A stretch of 9,003 bases of DNA from Nitriliruptoraceae bacterium. Lineage in GTDB: Bacteria; Actinomycetota; Nitriliruptoria; Nitriliruptorales; Nitriliruptoraceae. The translations under genes were made by a program, and so were the position numbers. How positions within the stretch are numbered: the stretch's first letter is position 1; every line of letters begins with the position of its first letter. The stretch lies in the NCBI GenBank assembly GCA_007121975.1, contig SKJO01000275.1, forward strand, positions 1-9,003, given 5' to 3'. Positions 1 to 4,921 of the stretch are shown here, piece by piece. The notes under the pieces were generated by a model. The model ran no database searches. It was given only the letters and a program-made list of their open reading frames with translations, and was not told where the DNA came from.

Positions 1-77
1 CCGGCCGCGACCCCGGCGGCGATCAGCAGCGCGAGGGTCCCCTTGACGACGGGAGTTGCGGTGATGACTCGGGGCAT
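1..77 (-). CDS. N-terminus of a secreted or membrane-anchored protein (partial, runs off the window)
   Basis: Reading leftwards from an ATG at 77-75 gives 25 open codons to the window edge. The visible peptide begins MPRVITATPVVKGTLAL and continues with a hydrophobic Leu/Ile/Ala run, which looks like a signal peptide or a first membrane segment. A GAGG (complement of 85-88) lies about 6 nt ahead of the ATG as a ribosome site. The gene is divergent from the nucleotidyltransferase at 253, leaving 175 bp between them. The product cannot be named from so little sequence. An overlapping ATG at 111 opens another frame, but that frame reads as an Arg/His-rich peptide and is unlikely. Confidence 0.45.
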   Translation of the reverse strand, partial: MPRVITATPVVKGTLALLIAAGVAA

Positions 78-114
78 GGACGACCTCGGGGTCGGCACCG
101 TGGGCCGCCATATT

Positions 115-130
115 GGTCGATTGAACGACC
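115..130. promoter_or_regulatory. Inverted repeat GGTCG-N6-CGACC between divergent genes
   Basis: Two 5-bp arms, GGTCG (115-119) and CGACC (126-130), flank the spacer ATTGAA. The site sits in the 175-bp gap between the divergent genes starting at 77 and 253, in one of the few less GC-rich stretches (CCATATTGG lies just beside it). This placement fits an operator or promoter element, but the arms are short and chance occurrence in GC-rich DNA is possible. Confidence 0.3.
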
Positions 131-139
131 CCCAGTGCC

Positions 140-158
140 GTGCGCGCTCTAGGCGCAC
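140..158. promoter_or_regulatory. Inverted repeat GTGCGC-N7-GCGCAC between divergent genes
   Basis: Perfect 6-bp arms GTGCGC (140-145) and GCGCAC (153-158) flank the spacer GCTCTAG. The site lies 95 bp ahead of the nucleotidyltransferase start. It could be an operator, or a hairpin in the leader if transcription starts upstream of it. No convincing -35/-10 pair could be assigned next to it. Confidence 0.3.
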
Positions 159-242
159 CTTGCTGTGCACCACGTGGCACCATTCGGGGGTGCTGGCGGC
201 CTCGACGCTGCCACCCCCCACACTCTGGCGTTCGGCGTCGTC

Positions 243-249
243 GGGAGGA
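243..249 (+). promoter_or_regulatory. Ribosome binding site fixing the start at 253
   Basis: GGGAGGA (243-249) lies 3 nt before the ATG at 253. It is the only good Shine-Dalgarno match near an in-frame start, and the protein family begins shortly after this codon. It therefore decides against the in-frame ATG at 43. Confidence 0.7.
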
Positions 250-252
250 CCA

Positions 253-933
253 ATGAACGCGGTGGCTGGGTCTGCAGCCGGACCGACCGTGGCCGTGGTG
301 CTGGCCGCCGGCGGGGGCCGTCGCTTCGGCGGGACCAAGCAACTCGTGGAGTTGGCCGACCGCCCGCTCATCGCCCACGTCGTCGCAGCCGCGCGGGACG
401 GTGGGGTCGACGAGGTGGTGGTCGTGGTCGGACACGACGCCTCCGCGGTCGCGCAGGCGGCCCGCGCCGAGCACGACGTGAGGGTCGTTGACACCCCCGC
501 CGTGGCGGCCGGCCAGTCGGCGTCGCTGGGCGCGGGGGTCGCCGCGGCGCTCGACCTCGACGCCGAGGTGGTCGTCGTCCTGCTCGCCGACCAGCCGGAG
601 GTCGCTCCGGCCGCGGTGCAGGCAGCTGCCGCTGCGGTGCGTGACGGGGCGTCGGTTGCGCGTCTCCTCTACGAGGATGGCCCCGGCCACCCGGTTGCCT
701 TCGCTCGGCGGGTGCTCGCTCGGCTCACGGAGCTTCGGGGTGACCGGGGTGCCCGAGGGTTGCTCGACGAGCTCGGGGTCGTCGAGGTGGCGTGGGGCGG
801 CGCGGCTCCCGTCGATCTCGACACCCGCGCCGCGTGGCAGGCGGCCCTGCGTCGGTGGGAGACGAAGGGGCCGCCCCCGGCTCAGCGCAGCCCGAGCTGG
901 CGGGAGCAGGAGGGCCAGGCCCGCCACCCCTGA
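253..933 (+). CDS. MobA/MocA-like NTP-transferase (molybdenum cofactor nucleotidyltransferase family)
   Basis: The 226-residue product is a cytosolic Rossmann-type nucleotidyltransferase. Seen motifs: the nucleotide-binding loop LAAGGGRRFGGTKQL at residues 17-31 with its Lys29, GQSASL at 87-92, LADQP at 111-115 (metal-binding Asp), GHP at 145-147, and a terminal VDLDT at 187-191. The G-x-S-x-S-L and DQP pattern is typical of the MocA branch, which transfers CMP from CTP to molybdopterin for molybdenum hydroxylases such as CO or xanthine dehydrogenases. MobA-type GMP transfer or an unrelated NTP-transferase role remains possible, because no hydroxylase genes are visible. The start at 253 is set by the GGGAGGA site; the open frame upstream to 43 lacks family similarity. 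The last ~20 residues (Pro/Arg/Gln-rich) read antisense through the Rpf gene and look like an unconserved tail. Confidence 0.85.
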   Translation: MNAVAGSAAGPTVAVVLAAGGGRRFGGTKQLVELADRPLIAHVVAAARDGGVDEVVVVVGHDASAVAQAARAEHDVRVVDTPAVAAGQSASLGAGVAAALDLDAEVVVVLLADQPEVAPAAVQAAAAAVRDGASVARLLYEDGPGHPVAFARRVLARLTELRGDRGARGLLDELGVVEVAWGGAAPVDLDTRAAWQAALRRWETKGPPPAQRSPSWREQEGQARHP

Positions 934-1937
934 CGCGACAGCAGGATCTCGGCGCGACGGATCTGCTCGGCCTTGCTCGCGCGGTGGGGGTAGCCGCTCC
1001 CGCCGACCCAGCGCCACGACGACAGGGCGAACTGCAGCCCGCCGTAGTAGCCGTTGCCGGTGTTGATCGACCAGTTCCCGCCCGACTCGCACTGGGCGAC
1101 ACGGTCCCAGATGGCTTCGCGCTCGGCCCGGGCGCGCTCCCGCTCCTGCTCCTCGCGGCGGCGCTGCTCCTCCTGCTCGCGGCGGTGCTGCTCCTCCTCG
1201 ATCCGGCGCTGTTCCTCGGCCTCGATGGCGGCCTGCAGCTCGGCGCGTTCGGCCAGGGTCGTGACTTCGACGCGCGGCACGAGCTGCAGGGCCCGACCGA
1301 CGAAGAGTGCTGCCTGCCAGCGCAGCACCGGCTGCTCGGGGCAGTAGGCGGTCAGCGGGTCACCACAGCCGGCCGCGATGCCCACGGCCGCCAGCCGGTC
1401 GATCGCTGGGGCATGCACGCCGCGGGTGTCGGCGAAGAAGCGCTCAGGGGCCTCGGCCAGGGCGAAGCCCCGGGCCAGCAGGGTGGCCAGTTCGGCCCGG
1501 CTCACGGGCTCGTCGGGGCAGAACGCCCCACCGCCACAGCCGCGGGTGACGCCCGCTTCGGCCAGCGCGTTGATGCGCCCGGCGTGGACCGAGCCCTCGA
1601 GATCGCTGAAGTGCTCGAACTCGGTGGGTGGCAGCGACAGCGCATCGGCCATCACCGAGGCGAGTTGTCCCCGGGTCAACTCCCGCTGCGGACAGAACTG
1701 TTCCGGGGCGCAGCCACGCACGATGCCCTGATCGGCCAGGGCGGTGACCGCCTCGGCGTAGCCGGTGCCGGCGGTGTCCACGAAGCCGCCGTCGGCGGAC
1801 GGGGCGGCCAGGGCCGCGCCGGCCGGCAGCAACGAGGTGAGCAGCAGTGCCGTCAGCACGAGTCCTCCGACGACCACGGGGCGCGATGGGCGGGGTGCCC
1901 GGGGGGCACGAGAGGCACGGGCGGGCGCCAAGGGCAT
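882..1937 (-). CDS. Secreted SLH-repeat protein with C-terminal Rpf (resuscitation-promoting factor) domain
   Basis: 351 residues. An Arg-rich N-terminus and hydrophobic segment (21-44) end in ALA-AP, a signal-peptidase site. Three SLH-like repeats follow (about 52-104, 109-162, 167-217). Each has a Cys pair (C76/C82, C134/C140, C191/C199) in a G-C-x-FCP-like motif; TRGQL and SRAEL match the SLH TRAE element and the third copy is degenerate. Residues 225-276 form a Glu/Arg/Gln-rich coiled coil. Residues 277-351 are an Rpf domain beginning WDRVAQCESGGNW, with catalytic Glu284 and the C283/C344 pair. Rpf domains cleave peptidoglycan glycan strands and promote resuscitation and growth. SLH repeats usually hold proteins to the wall, so this is probably a wall-bound muralytic enzyme on a stalk. 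The ATG at 1937 has a GGAG 7 nt upstream. The 3' end overlaps the convergent nucleotidyltransferase by 52 bp. Confidence 0.92.
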   Translation of the reverse strand: MPLAPARASRAPRAPRPSRPVVVGGLVLTALLLTSLLPAGAALAAPSADGGFVDTAGTGYAEAVTALADQGIVRGCAPEQFCPQRELTRGQLASVMADALSLPPTEFEHFSDLEGSVHAGRINALAEAGVTRGCGGGAFCPDEPVSRAELATLLARGFALAEAPERFFADTRGVHAPAIDRLAAVGIAAGCGDPLTAYCPEQPVLRWQAALFVGRALQLVPRVEVTTLAERAELQAAIEAEEQRRIEEEQHRREQEEQRRREEQERERARAEREAIWDRVAQCESGGNWSINTGNGYYGGLQFALSSWRWVGGSGYPHRASKAEQIRRAEILLSRQGWRAWPSCSRQLGLR

Positions 1938-2015
1938 GGGAAGACTCCAGGGACGGGGGGAGGAGGCGTCGGCTTGCGCGGAAGAGTCCGGGGCCGGTGC
2001 GCGTCGAGTCGCTGA

Positions 2016-2042
2016 AGGTCGGCCCTCCGGGTCACCCGATGA
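2016..2042 (-). promoter_or_regulatory. Weak sigma-28/WhiG-like promoter candidate ahead of the SLH-Rpf gene
   Basis: On the minus strand TCAT (2042-2039) is followed after exactly 15 nt by GCCGACCT (2023-2016). The known sigma-28/WhiG consensus is TAAA-N15-GCCGATAA, so the spacing and the GCCGA core match but the remaining positions do not. It would give a leader of roughly 70 nt before the ATG at 1937. It overlaps the palindromes at 2029-2054. This is a tentative call. Confidence 0.2.
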
Positions 2043-2054
2043 CCCCCTGGGGGT
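2029..2054 (-). promoter_or_regulatory. Overlapping palindromes upstream of the SLH-Rpf gene
   Basis: Two inverted repeats share bases. GGGTCA (2029-2034) and TGACCC (2040-2045) can form a 6-bp stem with a 5-nt loop. ACCCCC-T-GGGGGT (2042-2054) is a perfect 13-bp odd palindrome. As DNA they could be operators; as RNA the two are mutually exclusive, because 2042-2045 belong to both. They lie about 90-115 bp before the ATG at 1937. No known riboswitch signature was found here. Confidence 0.35.
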
Positions 2055-2135
2055 GGCCCAACGTCCACCATCGGTGGGCAGGCCAGGGCCGAACGGTCAG
2101 CCTCGGCGCCCGTCGGGCGGCTGCGACCATCCCAA

Positions 2136-2156
2136 CATGAGCGCGCTGCGCGCATG
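2136..2156. terminator. GC-rich hairpin between acyltransferase and SLH-Rpf genes
   Basis: GCGCG (2141-2145), loop CTG, CGCGC (2149-2153), with outer CAT/ATG bases (2136-2138, 2154-2156) that also pair across a 2-nt bulge. No U-tract follows on either strand. It is a possible terminator for the acyltransferase gene or a leader structure for the SLH-Rpf gene. Confidence 0.3.
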
Positions 2157-2190
2157 AACGGCTGCATCGCCTGCAGCATCGCGCGCCGAG

Positions 2191-2211
2191 CGCCCGCGGT
2201 CCGCGAGGGCG
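2191..2211 (-). terminator. Terminator-like inverted repeat just after the acyltransferase stop
   Basis: CGCCC (2191-2195) pairs with GGGCG (2207-2211), and inside them GCGG (2196-2199) faces CCGC (2201-2204). The structure begins about 8 nt past the TGA at 2221-2219. The stem is strong but lacks a T-run, as is common for candidate terminators in high-GC actinobacteria. It would separate the acyltransferase and SLH-Rpf transcripts. Confidence 0.35.
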
Positions 2212-2218
2212 GCGCGGG

Positions 2219-3529
2219 TCAGGTCACCTCGACGGCAGGCGTCCGCCGGTGGGCGCGCAGCAGGGCGGAGGCCGCCGCTACCCCCACGACGCCGATCACC
2301 GAGCCCGGCCAGGCTCCGAGCACGATGGCTACGCCGATGCCCAGCACCAGGCTCACGCCACCCACAACCGTCGCCGCCATGGCGGTGGTGGCCGGCACCT
2401 TGGGTCGGCGTCGGGTCTCGAACGCGACGACCGCCGCCATCACCGGGGCCACGGCCAGGGTGCACAGCGCCAGCCACCAGAGCCGGCCGGCCCAGAATCC
2501 GGGCTCACCGGGCACGCCGGCGTCGATGGGTGCACCGATGCGCTCGCCCAACCAGGCGGCGGGCAGCTCGGCCAGCTTGTGCCACAGGTACAGCGGCATC
2601 CCCAGCGCCCCGAGCACCGCGACCACGCGGCCCACCCGTCTCCGCTCGAGCATCCGGCGGGCGGGTCCCTCGGCGGCCAGCACCCCACCGGCCTGCAGCC
2701 ACATCACTCCGAGCAGTGCCACGGTCGGCGGCAGCACGTTGGAGTTGCCTTCGAGATCGCCGCCGACCATCGCCGTCGGGTAACCGCTCCCCGTGGAGGC
2801 AGCCAGCCACGCCAGGCCCAGGGCCATCAGCGCCAGCCCGGCCTTCGGTCCGGAGAACCGGCCGCGGCGCCAGGCGATGCCCAGCTGCTGGGGCACCAGC
2901 CAGACCGTCAGGTAGTTGAGCCAGGCGATCCCGCCGGTGGTCGAGGTCACCAGCGTTCCGAGCTCGAGCAGGTGCCCGGGCGTGCGCACGCCGCCGCGCA
3001 GCACGTCGGCGAGCAGCGCCAGGGCAACCAGGACCCCGACCGCCGCCAGCCCGTAGCGTCGGTCGGCGGCCACGCTCAGGGGCAGCAGTGCCTGCACCGC
3101 CAGCAGCATGAGCAGGAACCACAGGTGGATGGTCAGCGAGTGGTCGAGCGGTCCGAGCAGCCGACCGCCGGTGAACTGCGCGATCACCGCGAGCACCGCC
3201 AGGACAGCGAGGTAGGTGACCGTCGGGCGGGCGAGCGCCAACGCCCGCCCCGCCCACCAGCTGCGCTGGCTCTCACCTGCCTCGATCCGCGCGGCTACGC
3301 CGTCTGTCGCGACCGCGGCCGACACGAACACGAACACCGGCACGACCTGCAGCACCCAGGTCAGCAGGCCCGCAGCGTCCCAGACGGTCAGCAGGTGCTC
3401 GGTGTCGACCATCCGACCGTCCACCAGCCGCGGCAGGGTCGCGAGCCAGTGACCGAACACGACCACCAGCAACGCCCCGGCCCGCAGCGCGTCGGGGTAG
3501 CGGTCACGGGCGGCGTGAGCTGTGCTCAT
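2219..3529 (-). CDS. Acyltransferase 3 family integral membrane protein
   Basis: A 436-residue, highly hydrophobic protein with roughly ten to twelve membrane segments. Family marks are RYPDALRAGAL followed by FGHWLA near the N-terminus: Arg16 and His27 form the R-x10-H pair regarded as catalytic in acyltransferase-3 proteins. HLWFLLMLL (135-143), NYLTVWLVPQQLG (205-217) and PLYLWHK (312-318) also fit. Members move acetyl or other acyl groups from the cytoplasm onto surface sugars, lipids or antibiotics; the acceptor cannot be read from sequence. The ATG at 3529 has a GAGGA about 4 nt upstream. The gene is divergent from the cNMP-fold gene at 3732 (202-bp gap) and lies in the same direction as, but 281 bp from, the SLH-Rpf gene, so co-transcription is uncertain. 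A surface-glycan modification role is an inference. Confidence 0.88.
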   Translation of the reverse strand: MSTAHAARDRYPDALRAGALLVVVFGHWLATLPRLVDGRMVDTEHLLTVWDAAGLLTWVLQVVPVFVFVSAAVATDGVAARIEAGESQRSWWAGRALALARPTVTYLAVLAVLAVIAQFTGGRLLGPLDHSLTIHLWFLLMLLAVQALLPLSVAADRRYGLAAVGVLVALALLADVLRGGVRTPGHLLELGTLVTSTTGGIAWLNYLTVWLVPQQLGIAWRRGRFSGPKAGLALMALGLAWLAASTGSGYPTAMVGGDLEGNSNVLPPTVALLGVMWLQAGGVLAAEGPARRMLERRRVGRVVAVLGALGMPLYLWHKLAELPAAWLGERIGAPIDAGVPGEPGFWAGRLWWLALCTLAVAPVMAAVVAFETRRRPKVPATTAMAATVVGGVSLVLGIGVAIVLGAWPGSVIGVVGVAAASALLRAHRRTPAVEVT

Positions 3530-3684
3530 GGCATCCTCGTCGGGGCGTCGCGCGGCCTACACACCACGATCGCATCGGTCGGCACGGGCTTCCACGGATC
3601 GCAGGATCTGCTGCGTTCGGACGCCAACCCTGCCAGGTCGCACGCCGCTTGGCCAGGAACCCGACCCGGCTGGCGGCGAACGTC

Positions 3685-3690
3685 TAGGAT
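3685..3690 (+). promoter_or_regulatory. Possible -10 element for the cNMP-fold gene
   Basis: TAGGAT matches the actinobacterial -10 pattern TAnnnT and lies 42 bp before the TTG start at 3732. No -35 box at 16-18 bp spacing is recognisable; a TTGGCC at 3649-3654 is too far away. Actinobacterial promoters often lack a clear -35. Confidence 0.4.
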
Positions 3691-3699
3691 CGAGTATCC

Positions 3700-3712
3700 G
3701 GCCACCGTGGCC
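3700..3712. promoter_or_regulatory. Perfect 13-bp palindrome GGCCAC-C-GTGGCC
   Basis: The arms GGCCAC (3700-3705) and GTGGCC (3707-3712) are fully complementary around a single C. The site falls between the candidate -10 at 3685-3690 and the ribosome site at 3719, about where a repressor would block transcription. It has the shape of an operator. The protein that would bind it is unknown. Confidence 0.4.
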
Positions 3713-3718
3713 AGGTAC

Positions 3719-3724
3719 GGAGGG
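3719..3724 (+). promoter_or_regulatory. Ribosome binding site that selects a TTG start
   Basis: GGAGGG (3719-3724) lies 7 nt before TTG at 3732, but only 1-2 nt before the in-frame GTG at 3726. Spacing favours the TTG as the start of the cNMP-fold gene. Confidence 0.55.
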
Positions 3725-3731
3725 AGTGGCG

Positions 3732-4157
3732 TTGGGTACCCGTGACGAGAAGCTCGCCCTGCTCAGGGACATCCCGCTGTTCCGTTACCTGTCGAAACGG
3801 CACCTGGACATGGTCTCGCGCAATGCCGACGAGATCCGGGTCGACGCCGGTCACGAGCTCAGCCGCGAGGGCCGGCTCGGACACGAGCTGTTCGTGATCA
3901 TCGAGGGTGAGGCCTCGGTGACCCGCCAGGACGTGCATCTGGCGAACCTGGGTCCGGGCGACTTCGTCGGGGAGCTCTCGCTGCTGGACAACGAGCCGGG
4001 CAGCGCAACCGTGACCGCCGAGTCGCCGATGGTCCTGCTGGTGATCGGCGAGCGGCAGTTCCACTCGCTGCTGCTGGCCATCCCGGAGTTGACGCTCGAG
4101 GTGCTGCGGGGCGTGGCCCAGCGGCTGCGCGCCACCGACGAGGCACTGACGCACTGA
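3732..4157 (+). CDS. Single-domain cyclic-nucleotide-binding-fold (Crp/Fnr N-terminal type) protein
   Basis: The product, 141 residues from the TTG start, is one cNMP-binding beta-roll with no helix-turn-helix, kinase or channel attached. Visible landmarks: LLRDIPLFRYLS (10-21), the typical entry to this fold; the strand-turn ELFVIIEGEASV (52-63); and the phosphate-binding cassette GDFVGELSLLDNEPGSATVTA (76-96), whose Glu81 is present. The Arg expected before Ser-Ala-Thr, which contacts the cyclic phosphate in Crp, is Gly90 here. cAMP or cGMP binding is therefore doubtful, and the fold may serve protein-protein sensing or another ligand. An upstream GTG (3726) would add two residues. An in-frame extension to 3522 lacks family similarity. 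The gene is divergent from the acyltransferase and convergent with YceH. Fold assignment is strong; function is unknown. Confidence 0.85.
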   Translation: MGTRDEKLALLRDIPLFRYLSKRHLDMVSRNADEIRVDAGHELSREGRLGHELFVIIEGEASVTRQDVHLANLGPGDFVGELSLLDNEPGSATVTAESPMVLLVIGERQFHSLLLAIPELTLEVLRGVAQRLRATDEALTH

Positions 4158-4159
4158 GA

Positions 4160-4174
4160 CGGCGCCCGGCGCCG
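4160..4174. terminator. Palindromic hairpin between convergent genes
   Basis: CGGCGCC-C-GGCGCCG is a perfect 15-bp odd palindrome starting 3 nt after the stop at 4157. It sits in the 51-bp gap between the converging cNMP-fold and YceH genes, a natural place for a bidirectional terminator. There is no T-tract on either side, so factor-independent activity is uncertain. Confidence 0.45.
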
Positions 4175-4208
4175 CGGTGGGGGAGCTTCTGCACCGTGCC
4201 GAGGCCGG

Positions 4209-4901
4209 TCAGCCCTCGTCGGCCGGTGGCCCAGCGAGGCCGAGTTCTCGTTCGAGTCGGGCAACGCGCGCTGCCAGGCCTTCCAGCGCGTCGACGCGCG
4301 CGGTGAGGGCCTCGAGCCGGTCGTGGGCCTCTCGCACGGTCGGCACCGACGATCCGCCCGTGCCCGCACCCACGGTTGGAGCCGGCGCCTCGGGGGCGAT
4401 CTCGACCGGCGCCTCCCGACCCGACAGCAGGTGGCGCCAGCGGACCTGCTTCTCGCCGGGGCGCCGCTCGAGCTGCTCGGCCAGGCCCTGCTCGGCCAGG
4501 CGCCGCAGCACCATCTCGACCTCGCTGACCTCGCCGAAGCGCGACATGCGGGTCGCGCGGCTGCGCAACTCCCCGGAGGTCTGCGGGCCGCGCAGCAGCA
4601 GCAGCGCGATCAGTGCCATCGCGCCGGCGTCCAGCCCGAGGGTCTGGTCGACGAGGTGGGCGTGCTTCTCGACGCGTTCGCCGGGCCGGCGGGTGCGCTT
4701 GGCAAGCGACCGGTCCCGCAGCCCGATCAGTGCCGGGCGCAGGTCGGTCAGGTCGTACTCGACCACCGGGAAGCGGTTGGTGGCCTGGTTGCATGCCGTG
4801 ATCAGTGCGGCCTCGCTCAGCGGGTACTGCTGAGGGGTGGCCAGCGACTTCTCGAGCAGGCAACCGAGCACGCGGGCCTGGGTCGGATTGAGGGGGTCCA
4901 T
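4209..4901 (-). CDS. yceH: YceH family protein (DUF480/UPF0502)
   Basis: 230 residues from the ATG at 4901. The N-terminal signature is clear: QARVLGCLLEKSLATPQQYP (8-27), then SEAALITACNQATNRFPV (29-46). This is followed by LLRGPQTSGELRSRATRM (102-119) and a second winged-helix segment. The family has two tandem winged-helix domains and is thought to be regulatory, but its precise role is not established. After about residue 165 comes an Ala/Pro linker and then a leucine-rich coiled coil (about 190-222), probably for oligomerisation. The start is chosen because the family begins right there; a GTG at 4955 would add 18 non-family residues overlapping the exporter gene. The gene begins 20 bp after the RND exporter stop, so it may share that transcript, but it also has its own leaderless-type promoter. 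Confidence 0.9.
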   Translation of the reverse strand: MDPLNPTQARVLGCLLEKSLATPQQYPLSEAALITACNQATNRFPVVEYDLTDLRPALIGLRDRSLAKRTRRPGERVEKHAHLVDQTLGLDAGAMALIALLLLRGPQTSGELRSRATRMSRFGEVSEVEMVLRRLAEQGLAEQLERRPGEKQVRWRHLLSGREAPVEIAPEAPAPTVGAGTGGSSVPTVREAHDRLEALTARVDALEGLAARVARLERELGLAGPPADEG

Positions 4902-4908
4902 ACCGGGC

Positions 4909-4914
4909 AGGCTA
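4909..4914 (-). promoter_or_regulatory. -10 element placed for a leaderless YceH transcript
   Basis: On the minus strand TAGCCT (4914-4909) is followed by exactly 7 nt and then the ATG at 4901. TAnnnT about 7 nt ahead of the start codon is the classic layout of leaderless actinobacterial mRNAs. No Shine-Dalgarno sequence is present before this ATG, which supports the reading. Confidence 0.5.
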
Positions 4915-4921
4915 GCCGCGC

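Noticed and set aside
43..252. N-terminal extension of the nucleotidyltransferase from the in-frame ATG at 43
   Set aside because: The extension has no family similarity and overlaps the divergent gene start at 77. The strong ribosome site sits directly before ATG 253.
792..2015. 407-codon plus-strand open frame opposite the SLH-Rpf gene
   Set aside because: It is a shadow frame. Leu-rich runs in it are the antisense of the Glu/Gln/Arg coiled coil, not a membrane segment.
1853..2179. 108-codon minus-strand frame spanning the gap before the SLH-Rpf gene
   Set aside because: It is Pro/Arg-rich, overlaps the SLH-Rpf start in another frame, and shows no domain or good ribosome site.
2164..2182. 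Short direct repeat GCATCGC twice with period 12
   Set aside because: Only two 7-bp copies in GC-rich DNA, with no associated feature; chance is sufficient.
1938..2218. Cyclic di-AMP (ydaO-type) riboswitch ahead of the Rpf gene
   Set aside because: This class is known ahead of actinobacterial rpf genes. However, the conserved GGGGAACC, GGTGAATCC and AGCTAACCTCGTAGGC-like blocks are absent on the minus strand here.
3522..3731. N-terminal extension of the cNMP-fold protein to 3522
   Set aside because: It would overlap the divergent acyltransferase start and promoter region and reads as an Arg/Pro/Ser-rich peptide. The ribosome site at 3719 supports TTG 3732.
2249..3745. 498-codon plus-strand open frame opposite the acyltransferase
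   Set aside because: It is a Gln/His/Arg/Gly-rich shadow frame of high-GC coding DNA. The opposite strand encodes a clear membrane acyltransferase with family motifs.
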